Part shown: positions 49,942 through 64,000 of the stretch, in pieces | Layout of the letters: each line of letters opens with the position of its first letter | Numbering within the stretch: the stretch's first letter is position 1 | From: Gymnogyps californianus | Lineage: Eukaryota > Chordata > Aves > Accipitriformes > Cathartidae | Reading direction: 5' to 3' | Assembly: GCF_018139145.2 (NCBI RefSeq) | Contig: NC_059474.1 | Coordinates: 40,132,344-40,196,343, forward strand | DNA: 64,000 nucleotides | Translations under genes and position numbers: made by a program | Notes under the pieces: generated by a model | Database searches by the model: none | What the model saw: the letters and a program-made list of their open reading frames with translations, nothing else | Told to the model about the DNA's origin: nothing

Positions 49942-50687
49942 GTAAGACAAAAACCCTATAGTGGCCTAACTCTTGTCCTGTCTTTGTATATCAAAGGAAC
50001 ATAAGTATGGATGTCTTTTACTTCTTAAGCAAACAGAAAGAACCTTCACCTTGTATCAACTGAGCAAAAAGTACATAGAGGATGTGAAACTAAAGCTAAA
50101 AAGGTTTTGGCAAAAATCACATTTTGCAGAGAACAGTTACGGAACAAGGAAGGATGCAATATGAACTTTTCCAAATTGCTTACAGAGAACTTTTTGAACA
50201 TTGCTTCATTAAGCTGCTAGCAGTGTACCAGTAGAAAGTACTATCTACAAGATCCTTTTTCTATCTTTAATTATATTTATTGTGTAATCATAAAATTATG
50301 AGATATGATGATCTTTTGTCTACATAAACTGATAGCATCTTTCTCATCTCAAAATAGGTGTTCATTGTTTTAATTTCCTATGGGGAAATGGCATTTCCTT
50401 ACCCTGGCATGCTATATTACATGATGTAACAATCCAGCTCATTCAAATTATTACAAGTTATCTAGTTTTCCTCATCTACTGAAATTAGCCTGAAGAGATG
50501 ATAAAAAAAAAAAAAAAGAAACTTTTATAGTTACTGAATACTACTCAGAACTGTAAAGGAATTCTTTCAGAAGCCATAGAGTGAGAAGACAAGAGGTCTC
50601 TGTTCCTGCTATAGAAATAAAAGGAAATTTGAAATTTTGGATTGTTTTTTTAATCTGGAATCTTATGTAAGTTCTACTTTACAAAAA

Positions 50688-50702
50688 GGGGGGGGGGGGG
50701 GG
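50688..50702. repeat. 15-base poly-G run
   Basis: Uninterrupted run of 15 G following five A. Rare in this AT-rich context and prone to sequencing error. Confidence 0.9.
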
Positions 50703-50827
50703 AAAGAATGCACAAGGATTTTATATAGTCTCGTAACTAACAGTGCTCAAGAAGTTCACCTAACAGACTACAGCTCCTGGTGCCACTGCAATTGTCCCTT
50801 TGCCTGAGTCGCTATAATGAAGCATCT

Positions 50828-50845
50828 TCACCGTGATCACGGTGA
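50828..50845. repeat. 18-bp perfect palindrome
   Basis: TCACCGTGATCACGGTGA equals its own reverse complement. It contains two CpGs and sits in a locally GC-richer patch. It could be a dimeric transcription-factor site or chance. Confidence 0.85.
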
Positions 50846-53800
50846 GCCACAGAATACATAGTCTAGAGGGGGAGCCTGGCAAACAGATATAATGAAAGCA
50901 TGAGATACGTGACCTCAACTCTCATGAAGCACCACAGTAGCTTAAGGAAGCAGATTTTAGACTGATTCAAAAGAAAGACATTAGGTTTTTGCAGTACACT
51001 GAAAGTAAACATTTTGTTTCAGAGATGCTGATGAGGATTTTACAGTTTCAAGCAGAAGCAGCTTTGCAGGTAGGAGAGAGCATGCTAGGAAAAATGTTTG
51101 CTTTCTATTTATTTATTAATACAGAATTTTATTTATCCCCACCACTACCACTGTGGAATGGAAAAAAAATAAACCTTGACATATTGCTGGAACTCTCACA
51201 AAAATAGTGGAATTCAGGACACTTAGATTCTTATGGTTAGGGGTCTCCTGGTTAGATGCTCAGGTGCCTAGTAAGTTGAGGCTTTTCCCACAGATGGATC
51301 AACGTAAAAGCCCACAGGATTTCTCTGGCTAACCTCATACCACAGCATTTCACTCAGGAAGCATCACCCATACATGCAATTCAAATTCTTTTTCATGAAC
51401 CTGTATGAACTTAATAGCCTTGAGACTTCTATTATTTTTTCAAAATCCGTTGAAGTAGGCCAACTGGTTCAAAATTTATCAGAAAAAGAGAGAGAGCTTG
51501 ACTGGAATTTTTTTTTTTTTTTTTTTAATATGGATTTTGAAATATCGGAAAAGACGATAGTGGGTGATTACTTTCTGATTAGAATGAAAAAAACTGAATA
51601 AAATTGAATTCGTGTCTCCATTTTGGTTCAATTTTGAGTGCAGACACCTATTTTGAGTTAACTGTGTATAGTTTTGCACGTAAAACATAAAAAAAATTAA
51701 GTTAAAATTTTTCAGAAATTAAAGAAATTATAAGGTGAAAATACCATCAGAAAGGTGATTCAAAATGTACCCTAATAAATAAGGGTAATAGATAAAACAC
51801 TGGATAAAACAAGTTTTCAGACAGAGAACTGAAAAGAAAAAGTAGGAGCAAATATTTTCCTGATATGGAGGTTGGCAGTTTTTGTGTTAAAACCAACTTA
51901 GAGAATTCAAAAATAATCAGTGCTGACAGCATACTAAGTACTTTAACAAGCGTTCTATTAATTCTTCAATATTTTTAGATTTAATTAAGCTGAGTTAATT
52001 TCTGCAATATTTGCCTACCCAAAGCAAAGTCCTTCTGACGTGATAGTAAACATCTGATGAAACCTTTCCTTCTCAATGCATGTCAACATGTAACTATAGT
52101 TTAATACAGGACACATGACAAGAGAACAATTCTATTTAAATAACCTAAACAAAATCTGATATAGTAAAGTAATATATGACTTGTGTAGAACTAATAAAAA
52201 TATATAGTTCTTTTGATTTGCTTCTAGGGTATAGGTTCAAACTGTCTAAAAATATTAATCTAAATGTTAAACTGGAGTGCTCTCACATCTCCCCACACCA
52301 TTCCCAATTCACATCATGACTAGAGAGTATTTCCAGCTGTTACTGATATGTTAATAGGACCACTGTGAATGCTTACTATTTTTTAAGCCATACATATAAA
52401 AAGGAGCATGGGTAATATTTCCAAGATAATTTCATTCAGCCCTGCAATGACTTATTTTCTTTGAAAGTTGTATTCAATTTTCACTCTTCTTACTAACAAT
52501 GAATAGAGAAGTTGCCACGTTAGGTATACCGATGGTACCCTACTAACGTTTGCTTAAATACGCATACTCGGATTACAGAAAAGTGAGAAAGTGCTATAGA
52601 AGAGTTATTAAACATTACATCATCTGAAAACATACATAGCATGTATGAAGTCTCATTCTTTCATCCTGCCACTTCCAAATATTTTCTTTATCTTCTTTCC
52701 CCTACTCATGCAACGATCCCCAAGAGGGGAAAGTAAAACGCAGTGCTGCCAAAAAGCTGCATCCAGATTACAATCTAAGCTGCACATCAGTTTGTTGAGC
52801 TACAAGTTGTGCAGTTTACATGGGCTAAAGAAACACCTTACAGGTTAAAAATTACAACTCCTTTCTGTAAAGCTCAAATCATAACAGTCTAATCAAGGAA
52901 TTATTAGCCCAGATCTGCTTATTACAGGGAAAAAAAGAGAGAAAAATCGAAAAATAATATTATTATAGAAAAAGCTTCCAAAATACTAGTTAAAATTGAG
53001 TCCACACATTTCCTAGTATCTACATCTTACTTTTGGTGTTATTTCACCCTTCTTTTGGGAGAGGACAAAGGCTTACAATGGAACCTGATGACTGCTTTCT
53101 TCTCTTCTCTAGGAGGAGTGCGATGTTGCAGTTTTCTTCCTCCCCTCTAAGGTCTATTTAGCACTATTTTGATGTGCTTTCTAGCATGCTCTACACATTG
53201 CTCGTATCACCGGTTTACAATTCCACACTACAACCAAATTTGCTATATATAGCATGTTTTAACGTATTGGATACTTCTCCTCTGTTCTCTTTGCAATCCC
53301 CAACACTGGTTTTGACCAGTCCCAAGGCTGCAATTCTGTGGTGACCAGTGACCAACCACATGGAGTGGTTTATAGCACTGGGGCCTCTAGTATAATTTAA
53401 AAGGCTTCCATTGTCATCCCCCGCCCCCTCTACTCTACATTTTATTCCAGGATCACACATAGTTCATTCTACATAGAATAACTTTGTTATATTATTACCT
53501 ACTGTCAAAATATATACATAACAGTAAGCACCATACCACAAAATTGCACAAAGCTAAGCAAAAGATAGAACAAATCATTCACAGTCATCTAGTCATTAGG
53601 TAATTGCCCTAACAGTTAAACAAGCCAAAACAAACTTCCAGGAAGACCGAGACAAGGTCCAGACAGTGCCTGATAAACCTGAGGCTCATGCCGTTAGCTT
53701 AACACAAAGACCCATGGCATTTTTCTAGCAACGGCAACACCTTATATATGGGGCTACAAGGCTACATGACTGTAACATGGATGGTACTGGGAAGCTGAAT

Positions 53801-54486
53801 CTGATATGTTCTCTTGCACTTCTGATATTCCTATTCCAGACTATGTGCAGTGTGATTCACTGTCACTGATGTTGGTAAAGTGGCAATACAGATGCAGGCA
53901 CAGTTTATAATGTTGATGGTTAGAAGTTTTTTGGCATGACATCCAGAATTTTCCTGAAAATATACAACAGAAGGAAAACTCATGTCCAAAACCTGCGTCC
54001 TAAGTACAATTAGAATCAAAATCTATTGGACTTTATTTCACTAGACCAAAAATCAAAACATGAAAAATAAAAGCATTCAATGTTGTTCCTACCAAATAAA
54101 AGATCAGTGACAACATCTTAAAATACACAGGAAATATTTCAGAAGTATTAGGAAATCTGTAAAAAGCTAACTGCAACAAGTTATACCTTGACAGTAGGAA
54201 AGCACAGGTAAAGCATATACAGCAATTGCTGTTGGGATTACAGCACCACCTAGTGTGTTCTGGAACTGCTCCTAAGAGAAGCTTTTTTATTTTTTACTTA
54301 TGTTTGCCTTTGGAATTGAAATCAAGTCACTATCTTTTTGTTTTTCATAATTCTTGTAATTTGTATTATAAAATTGCAGTCTGGGTTTCATTAAATTCAT
54401 GGATTTTGACTCCACAAGAACATCACCAGAGGAAGTGTTACATATTATTACACTAATTCCTGCTCCAGTGCCAAGACAGGACTTAC

Positions 54487-54587
54487 TCCATCGCCTAATG
54501 AAAGGATCTACAAGACCTTCTTTTCCTCTGACCTTCTTTTTAAGGAAATGAATGTAATTTTCTTCAGGCATGGAAGGAGGAGCCTGT
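54487..54587 (-). CDS. Candidate isolated exon, - strand, unrecognised
   Basis: On the - strand CTATCTCAGTTCCTGCAG precedes a 101-nt segment that ends at a perfect donor, TGGA|GTAAGT. One frame is open throughout, with one base left over at each end. It reads QAPPSMPEENYIHFLKKKVR and then a basic stretch ending FIRRW. The open frame continues beyond the donor to 54287. I recognise no protein, and no phase-compatible neighbouring exon was found nearby. It may belong to a long non-coding RNA or be fortuitous. Confidence 0.2.
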
Positions 54588-57500
54588 CTGCAGGAACTGA
54601 GATAGCCCAGCGGCAAGACTGGCTACCCTCATAAGCACCTGAACATGGGCTCTCTAGGTTTTCAGACTTCTCAAGAAGTGAAAGGACACCCTCTTCTTTC
54701 TATTTATCCTGAGCATTCTGAGAGACTATGGAATAAACCCCATACTGAGCAATTAGGTTTTTTTCCCTGCAGAACAGGATAATCCTAGATAACCCTGGGC
54801 ACAATTTGATAATGATACTTGATAAATTATCTTTCATATCTTTTTCTCTGATTGCAATGCATATACAAGGGAGGACAGTGGAAGGTCTGGATAGGGAAGG
54901 TAGGTTGTTTATTTACATATTTATCAAGAAGGAAAAACAGAGCTAGAATTAAAAAGGAAGAACAGAGAGAGTGATTGCGCAAGCCTCTGAATTTTCACAT
55001 ATTTGTGAGGTCACAGTTCAGTTGTACCACCCGGCTACTTCCAGATTTGAAATGGATGTATTGGTGGGGTTTTTTGTTTGCTTTCCATAAGAGAGAATAA
55101 TTAGAAGGACTGGAAAACTGCAACCTTTTCAAGCATTCCACAGTGTATTTGTATATGTACTATTTAAATATATTTAAAAATTTAGAAGTTGAAAAGACCC
55201 ATTGAAATCTAATATGTAAATGCTAATTTGAAGTTGTCTAGGCTAATTGCAAAAAGGGAGTATGCATATGATTGTATGAGACTTTCTTTTCATTGCACTC
55301 ATTTCATACAGTGAACTTATTGCTGAACATAAACGCTGCTCAAAAAATGACTATTTCTCCTTACAGTCTTTATGTAGAGCTTTGCTCTTTTACTGTACAT
55401 TGTTCAAACCCAATACTGAAGATAAAGGTAGTCAGGTTTCTAGATTAGGGGTTTTGCCTTGAAGAAGGTCAAAACCAGTTGCAAATGGTAGGAACTACCT
55501 TTGTACAATCACCTTCTGATTAGAGTACCTTTCCAAGAAATAACATATCTTCCTAACTGATAAGCTATGAGTGAGCTATAACAGGACTAGTCTCCTTGCC
55601 CTCTGTGGTAAATGGGTCTCTGTGCTGAAAAGATTCAAATATTTAGTGCACAAGAGAGAGCCTGATTGTGTGACCTAACAAGAAAGACATTTCCCATGGG
55701 AAGCTCTGAGGTCTTGTTTTTGTTCACTGTCCCCCTTGTGCGCTTATTTTCAATGCCTCTAAGCAAATTGCTCCAAGGATGGCTTATGAAGGAATCAGAG
55801 ATGCAGTCTCCTCTGTCCAGTGGAATTTACTTCACCACAAAGCTGCAAAGCTGAAGTTCTTCAACTTTTTCAGAAATAAATATATGTCATTTACTAACTC
55901 CTAAATAAATAAAGACCAAAGACAGCCCAAATATGTAAGGGGAAAATTGCAAACCTGACCGTAGTTGCATTCATCACAATCAGCTTTACCTGCATTACTT
56001 ATTTTTCACCACTGATCATAAATTTCTGGAGCAACAATATTCCACCAAGCTGTTAGACGCTTTAATGTAATTTTTTTTATATATTTCCAAAGTTTATATT
56101 AGCAAGCTAAAACAAGCCTGAACTTTATAACCTAGCAGGAACACAGAATGAGAATTACGATAATAGTACTTGTAATTCAGATTTTAAGAAAGGATTCTAA
56201 GAAGTTCATGAAGAGTTGCCCTTGGTTTTTTTATTGGACAAGAAGCCTGGCAGGTCAAGAAAATGTAATAAAATATAAAAACAAAATCTAATTAAATTTT
56301 ACTCTTAGCAGCAAAATAGAACCCTGTATTATTTATGCAGAGTAGTATATATTCACATCTGGCTTCAATTACACACTGTACATATGGGTAGCTGAATGGT
56401 GATCTCTCCCAACTCTGTAGACAGTAACACGACAGCTTGGCTGTACCTGAGCTAGTTACCTCTGTGTCCCTTCATAGACAATGGAGAGTACTGAAAGGGT
56501 GTGTTTTATCTTACCAATTTTAGAATGAGATTAGTCATGCCATAGAAATGCCTGTTTCTTTCTTCTGCCTATAAATGAACCCAGATGACTAATTCTGATG
56601 ACAGTACCTGTATTATGGATGTCAATATTTGGTCAGATAAATCCCAAACCAACTGTCTTTCCTCCTTGTGCCATTTTTACAGCAGGAATAGCAATTTTTC
56701 TGGCTTGAAGACATACATGACTTAACATCTGTGACTTGGGAGCAAAATATCTTAACCGTAACTTTTACCTTACACATTATTAGTGTGCCTTAGAAATATC
56801 AGTTTGAATCTGGAGTGGCAGTTGTCAATAAAAGTATTATTTCTATGGGCTTTTTTATATTTTTTTAAGTTTGAATCTCTGGGAACTGTATACATCATGT
56901 TTCACTGACAATATTATTGGCATGATACTTTGTGCTACAATGATTCATTTAAATGATCACAGGACAAAATAAACAGCAGTATCCGGTTCTTAGTAAGAGA
57001 TAACTAAATTGACTAGTTTTGTTTAAAAATATAAATATATAAGTTAATGGATCAATTGACTTCAACAGTCCATCAGTATTGAATCTTTGAGTCTCCAAAC
57101 ATTTTTTAAACTAATATGTTCAAACATGAGGGAACATTCTCCCACGAAAAAAAACAAAACAAAACAAAACAAATCCCAACAACAAAAAGTCAACACATTT
57201 TGGGAACTGGGATGAAAATCATCCTTAAGTTTTAAAGCTGACAAATACTGGAGTTCAGAACAGCAATGTTGTTTCAAATATGGCAATGTTTAGGAAAAAT
57301 AGCTCAGGGGATATAAATTATACTGAATATTTAAAGACATAATTTTTCTTTCATCTACATTGCTATCCAAATTCTAATTAAATTAAGGATTTGGAGAAAA
57401 AGAATTGTCTGAAGTGAGTACTAAGTAGGTTAAGAAGGCCAGATTCTCAGAAGTTGATAGGCAATAATTTATACATCATCAAGACAATATCTTTCATTGA

Positions 57501-60500
57501 ATATGTGAAGTAGGAGTTGTTGAGGTGTAGGAGGAATGGAGTGATAAGAAAAAATACAGTTATACCCACTTGGAAATCCTTATTTAAATTAACATGTCTG
57601 TAGACTATGTGATGATATAAAAGGGTGAAACAAGACCATATCCTAATCATATACTAGCACTTTTCTTTATATGGGTTACAGAAATATCTGGCTTGCGGCA
57701 AGGCACCAAATAAAGAAAAGCAATGAATCAATCAAAGGAAACTGAAGTAAAGACTGAAAACAGCTGTACAATCAAATTAAATCTAGCAGCAATTTTTATC
57801 ATGCATAAATGAGATGCGTACACACAATAAGCCCTGGAGAACACATTCATCACAAAAGACAGAAGACAAAAACAAAGAAACAGACGTGAAGTGCAAGATA
57901 ACGTTTAGAGTTATTTGTGATATTGTGATGATAAAATATTCTCTCAAGTAAAAAGAAAATTATATCCTCCAAGGAAACAGGCTTTCCTATTTATATGTCA
58001 TCATATGGCATGAAATCAATTTTTTTTCCATGGAGCCATGAGTACAAAGACCACTTGACAGCTCAGAAACTTGGCAATATTCAGCGATAGTGTATTACAG
58101 CGGCATATTTTAAGAACAGCTAAGGCCCCAATTTTTCTTCAGTTGTATTCATTAAAGATCAATTAACCATGAAATGTAATAAAAAAACCTTTCTGTGAGC
58201 CTTCTTCCATCAGAAGATGTGTCCAGTCTTTGAATTTCAACTAAACTTTTCAAGGGGAACAAATAAAGTTTAAAGAGAGACTGTCTTTCCTTGTATACTA
58301 TTAAAAATATTTGAATAAAAAATGAACTTCTCTGCTTGAACTATTCTTCAGTTCCTCACAGATATGAGAGCTGGGGACAGTAACCTTCTGGAACAGAAAG
58401 AGGATAGGCTACCTTGCACTGAAATACAATTACCACATTGCAGCAGCTTTCACTGTGAATATGCAAAAACTGCTTTATTTGTCCAGTCATTATTCAATTA
58501 TTTATCTAATCATTGCTATAATTATTAACATTATTTTCTCAGTTCCAGTAGGAAATTCAGTATGTGAAATTTATAGAGTTGTTTAATAGAGAAGTTTAAT
58601 AACGTATTTCCCTGATGGCACTCCTTTCTGCAGGAAAGTAGCATCAAGACGAACTCACCCACTCTATAAATTTACCATCCTCCAATTTACCAGCACCCAG
58701 CACCTCAGAAAATAGTAAAGTTTTTTTGAAGATGAAATGAATAAAATAAAAACTCCAAACACTAGCATAGGTAAAAACATGAAGTCCTTCCCCCTAATTT
58801 TCTCTTATAACAGAAAATGCTGGAGAAGTTGCCTGATGTAAATGCCTACTATAAATGCCCTAGGTCTTACTTTCTTTTCATGTATGAGATAAAGCAAAGT
58901 CAGCAAAGTAAAACTACGAGTAAAAAGTAAAAGTAAAATTCTAAATAAAATCATATCATACGTTTACTTACTCATAATAAATTGACCATTCCTCCAAGAG
59001 GCCTTAAAATGACAATACACTACTTGTTCGTCTAAACCTTTTCCATTTTAGCACCAGGGTCTTGCTGATGCCTTTGAACTTTCAGATTTTTTCAATGTAA
59101 CACCATTACATTTTCTCTAGGTAATACTTGCTCTATCTGAATTCGACCTCTTGGTGATCTCCATCAAATCCTGAGAGCTTTAAGTTCCCTGGTATAGAGT
59201 ATTTAAAATGCCTACTCCATTTCACTTTCCATCCCTTGCATACCTTTCTATTGAATCATTTGATAAAGTCTTCACTCATATGACTAGTATATTCATCTGA
59301 GTCAGATCTACAAGAATGGACCCTATGTATAAACAAAGAGAATCAGACAGCAGGATAGGAATGAAAAGTCTGTGGGTAGTATTTAAATTCCTTACAGATG
59401 TCTCTTTTTCTAGCATATCCATATGTGTGTCTTATGATATTCCCTCTTAGAAGTTAAAAAGCAAGCCTGGTTGCCTTAGAGACAGGTTAGGTACAGTATC
59501 AACTAAAATATAACATGCTACAGGGAATTTACAGGAAAAATGCACTTAATAAAAGAGTTCAGGATTACTTGTGCCAATAGCCCACCCAGTATAAACATAT
59601 GCTGGCAACTGAAGATGTTATTGTTTCTCTGCCTTTACTATATAACCTGTTTTTTCCCTGAAGTCATTTTTTTTTTTAAAGTGTTTGGCTGCATTGCTAA
59701 AAGATGGATCATCTGTAAAGACTTGCTAAGTGCCTGCTGAAACATGTTTTTACATGCACAGCATGATCATTATTGTGTAAAGAAGCTAAGTATTAATTTG
59801 GAAATAAAGCCTGAAAATGTATCAGTGGGAAGCGTATTTGACCTTCCGGGCACGTGAACATTGCTGTGAAAATTTTCTCTAGGGCTTATGAGTTTCATAG
59901 AAAATAAGAAAATTAAAAAATTGAAAAACTAAAAAGTACTATTGCAATCAAGTACTACGTGAATAACACTTAAATCAAGCTTACTAAAAACAGTATCAAT
60001 CAAGAAGCAGCAACAAATGATTAAAACAAAATAGCAATACAAACACGAATCAAAACTGGGCTGATTCTTATGAAACGCTAACCTCATGAATATAAGGAGC
60101 ACAGCTGTCTTCCCAAGACCTTGAGTTAATTCCCTTGAGGATGCTATTTACTGAATGATTTATTCAGTTATTTCTTATTTTACCTAAATATCACACATAT
60201 TTTGCCTATGATGGCCTATTAAGCTTCTGCTGAAGTCACTTACTACCTTCTTGGGCTGTAAAAGTATTCACAAAGACTTAGATATAGAAACACCACATCA
60301 TTTTAACTTATAGAAATAGATATATTTTTATAAATGCAAAACAATAATGGAAAATTTATGAGTCAACTAAGTCTTTAGGCCCTCAAAGTGAGACTGTGCA
60401 GTGCAGAAATCGGATGAAGTTGTTGCTGCTCTTTGTCTTTATCCCAACCACACAAGGATAGGTTTCCTTTGGTTAATTTTTTTAGTCACGTGATGTAGCC

Positions 60501-63500
60501 TGTGAATTTTTCAGGGGTGTGTTAGTGAAGTCAGCTTGGAGACAGCTATCATCACTAAATAGTAAGCTAGGGATTAACGTCTGGTTGGCGTAGCACCAGA
60601 ATTCAACATGAGGACAGTTAGTAAAGGAGTAACTCACCTACTGCCTTGCCACTGCCCATACAGACTACCATGATCCTTCTCACATGAGTACAGGTAAAAA
60701 GAACAGGCTATTTATCCTAATTTTTTCACATTTGGAAGCCAAGATTAGGTAAGAGTGTTTCAACCATACCTAGGTGATCCACCACCTTCCAGTCTTCTAT
60801 GCAGGCATGTATCAAGCCCTTTCAGGAAACCTACAATTCAAACACACCATTTTCGGTAAGCAGCACCTGGTGTCATGTATGTAGATGGAAACTAAAAGCT
60901 TGTATTTTAGCCTTTAAGGAATTGCACAATAATACTGAATATTAGAGTCCAGGACAGTTACAGCTCTCTCTTCTCAAGAGAGGAGACTCCAGTTGTATTT
61001 CACACCTGTCATTTGGCTTTCTTCATAACTCCTCCAGAAAACATCTCTTCTTTTCCCCTATTCTGAACCTGTGGTTTATTCCCTAAAGCCTTTGTCTGCA
61101 ACTCCTCTATGCCTAAAGATACTTTCATAAAGAAGCATAAACTCTGTTGTCATCATCTTTAAGCTGACAAATAAGATCTGCCTCTCTGCTCCAACTTCAT
61201 CTTCTTCTGTCTAAAGTAAAGTAAGTTCAGTCTTTTTCTAGTGGTTGATTGCCCACAAGGAGCTGTCAGAGAACAGATTGCCCACAGAGAACTGACCTAA
61301 GGTTTAAATCTCTCTTTCAGCCATTTATTAATCAGGAGTTAAAAATCACCATAAGACTAAAAAAAATTAAAAACTGTGTCTCAAGTAAGGAGAAAATAAT
61401 GACACTGAAAAGGTTTAAACTACTGTAAGCCAATTTGACCAGCTTGCAGGCGGACACTCTCAACTGAGGGAGCAGCTACAGATTTTGACATTTGCTCAAA
61501 AGATTCTTCCTTGTCAACGTCCTCTGGGTTGCAACTAAGCCAGATGGCCTTAGTCCAAGGCTTGTAATCAGCCAAACGTAAAGGAAGGCAACACTTCTAG
61601 CTGAAGAGGAAATAAAACAAAACAAAACAAACTTCAGAAATACTAATGACAACCCATGGTAATGGTAACTCATATCCACCCATAGATCTGCTGTAGTAAT
61701 TGAAAAGAAAAGATTAAAAAAAAACCACAACAAAACAAATTATGTCTGTTGTTCTGAACATTTCTGAGGTTGTGGCTTTTGGAAGTAGAAGAGTAACTGC
61801 CTATAAACCATCTTCTGTGATGTCTCAAAGAAGAACAAATGGAACTATATTATAGTGTTTCCTTCTGTACCAAAATTCTCAAAATTAGAGCAACAGCAGT
61901 TGGCTGGTAGAGTTGACATTAATGAAAAACGTCTTTCAGCTCTAAAAAGGATATTTCTAAATGGGGGCAGGGAGGAGAAGTGTATTTTAATCTACCTGAA
62001 ATATTTAGCTTAATCCAAGATGTAACATGTCATTGCAATTTTTATTTTGATGAATTTAAAATTTTTCCCCTTTTCTTCCTTTATTTTTTAACTTAAGTTG
62101 ACTTCTAAAGCAGAAATGATCATTTCAAAATGAAAAAGACTACTGTTTTATCCCAAGAATAAATTAAATGAAACATTTGCATTTTGTATTTTTCTCCCCA
62201 TCTTTAAGAAAGTCACCAAATTTTCTTCAAATTCTCCCTACAAAATGTTAAAGAGCAACCCTCTTTAGACAGTACTACATGCCACAGAGTCTAGTTATTC
62301 TGTCTGATGCCATAAGGAGACAGGAAACTGACCACTACAAATAAAATCCCATTGCAGATTTAAATACATTTAATTCTGTTCTAAAGATTTAATTCTTTTT
62401 TCCATTACATAAAGTCTAGTTATTAAGTAACATCTGATATCTATCAGTAATTGACTGGACGTATTTAAGGAGGTTTGCTTTTTAATTTTCCCCTCAAGAA
62501 ACCATGTACAAACTTGATGGAAATTAGGGCCAGAGTAGGTCCGGCTATTTTTCATCATTTGTCTTCAGCCACATAAGGGGTGGAACTGATTAATATTTGG
62601 TAATGTCCATTTTTACAAAGATCATCTAGAACATTCAACAATCAAGGAAGTTTTTAGCTGTTTCCTTCTACCCTGATAAACTACCACAAGTTTCATTTCA
62701 GATGATACCCGCACACTTATCTGTCAAACAGACTGAGACACACTATCATTTAATTATCTTAAAAAAAAAAAAAAAAAAAGGCAGAAATATGTCTTTGATT
62801 CATACTCATACTGCTGAAAATGTAGGGAAGAATACTTCTGAAAGTCTTGCAGATCACTTTTCATTAGTTCTAATCCCACAGATTCAATGGATCAAATGTT
62901 TTCCACAAACTTCAATTTCTTACTGAATACTACTATTCTGCAAGCTCAGACTTGCATTCAGATGTGTATCTGACATTTCAGCTACAACGAAAAAAAAATG
63001 TGAACAGCACAGCAGGCTGTTAATCTCAGACAAGTTTTCCTAAGTCAATGCATGCTTTTTAAATACTTTATGCGACTCAGAAGTAACATCCTGAAAAAAA
63101 AACCCCTTGTCTTTGAATAGGTTTTTGTCTTTACAGCACAAAAATGTGAAAAGATTCACCCTGGCATTGACCACCAGAAAGACAATTTCAATATCTTCTG
63201 TTTCAACAGATTTATTAAGAAAAAAAAATCCCATTACCAGATATATTCTATGTCTATTTTAAACCATAGACCAAATCCTATATCCTTAACTAAGCTAAAA
63301 TAGTACTTGTCAAAGTCAAATAAACTTTGATCAAGTAAGGAAGTCAATGCTTAAAATATTTCACAATTTATATATAGGAAAAAATGGTTTATGTTCAATA
63401 AAAACTTTATTTTCCATGACAATTTTTCTCACTTTTAGGCTTAGACTGTGCACCTACTTCTGATCTATGCCTAACCACCCAGCTTGTCCCTGTCTGCCTT

Positions 63501-64000
63501 GCCTTTTTACCTCCTGGGCCATCTTCTGCTTTCTATCTCCTCTTCAGATGAGTTTCAGCAACAGACTCCCCAACAAGCCAAATGGAGTCTCCATTTCACA
63601 TGGAGATACCAACAACATTGACATTCCAGGATAGAGTTGGATAGAATGTCTTCATTGCTGTAATAAGCATCAATAATGGAAAGCATCACTTTGCACCAAG
63701 TAACCCTTTAGTTTCTCTATTTGTGTACTTTTCCAAAATGTAAATATCTGGTCATGGGTGGGCAGTGAAAAGGTTAACAGAAGTTCGCCTCTTTCTACTT
63801 CTGTTACACACAGAATTTTATGAGGGACTCTCCCAAATGTTATTACCACTGATACACATCTATTTAAGTAGAAGGCACATTACACCTTGGAAGATCAATA
63901 TCTTTGGGGAAAATTTCCAGTCAAGCATTAATTATTTAGCATTTCCCCATAACTATACTCAGCCAGTCAATCCATTACTAAAGTCCAAGTGTATAAAAGT
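54588..64000. other. Intergenic, AT-rich, no gene recognised
   Basis: No exon, RNA gene or clear transposable element that I can support. Simple repeats include AAAAC units at 57147-57171 and 61612-61631 and a 19-A run at 62761-62779. The next gene on this side of VEGFC (SPCS3 in mammals) is not in the window as far as I can see. Confidence 0.7.
57147..57171. repeat. AAAAC short tandem repeat
   Basis: Four to five AAAAC units in a row; simple repeat. Confidence 0.85.

Larger units (their letters stand above)
46337..54486. other. Intergenic, no gene recognised
   Basis: AT-rich sequence with several homopolymers: an A-run at 47592-47610, a 24-A run at 49918-49941, a 15-G run at 50688-50702 and a T-run at 51508-51526. 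An 18-bp perfect palindrome lies at 50828-50845. No gene, RNA gene or clear transposable element is supported. Confidence 0.7.

Noticed and set aside
17180..64000. Neighbouring genes known beside VEGFC in vertebrates (SPCS3, ASB5, SPATA4, NEIL3, AGA).
   Set aside because: No exon of any of these was recognised on either strand.
1..64000. CRISPR array, tRNA, rRNA, bacterial operon or insertion sequence.
   Set aside because: No regularly spaced repeats, no tRNA-like A/B boxes and no ribosome-binding-site/ORF packing; all other evidence is for vertebrate nuclear DNA.

Overview
The window is animal, almost certainly bird, nuclear DNA. It is AT-rich, has no bacterial-style gene packing, contains introns with GT/AG ends, and carries CR1 LINE copies with the typical ATTCTATG tail plus two solo ERV long terminal repeats of kinds common in bird genomes. 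The species cannot be fixed from the sequence alone.

Region 1 (1-17180) is the 3' half of one clearly recognised gene, VEGFC (vascular endothelial growth factor C), on the + strand. Four coding exons are present: 7254-7405, 11438-11547, 11801-12131 and 16651-16765. Their splice phases match, and together they encode 235 residues, equivalent to about residues 185-419 of mammalian VEGF-C: the end of the VEGF homology domain, the proprotein convertase site, and the whole cysteine-rich BR3P-like C-terminal propeptide. A short 3'UTR follows with a canonical AATAAA at 17153. The upstream exons lie outside the window; bases 1-7253 are intron.

Region 2 (17180-64000) is a long, gene-poor, AT-rich intergenic stretch downstream of VEGFC. 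I recognise no known gene in it. It holds two CR1 copies lying head to tail (about 31670-33701), the second with a large internal deletion. It also holds a solo LTR on the - strand (30640-31271, 5-bp target duplication TAGGG), a second solo LTR on the + strand (41065-42220, target duplication CATAT), a short CR1 tail at 46294, an old antisense CR1/L3-like remnant near 45.9 kb, and many simple repeats.

The most interesting unexplained signal is on the - strand between 23.8 and 25.9 kb. Three open segments there are joined by phase-compatible splice signals, end in a stop, and are followed by an ATTAAA about 60 bases on. They would encode a 164-residue protein that I do not recognise. ORFs of these lengths are expected by chance in this much AT-rich DNA, so this is a hypothesis. 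A second exon-like - strand segment with a consensus acceptor and a perfect GTAAGT donor lies at 54487-54587. I found no CRISPR array, tRNA, rRNA or bacterial mobile element.
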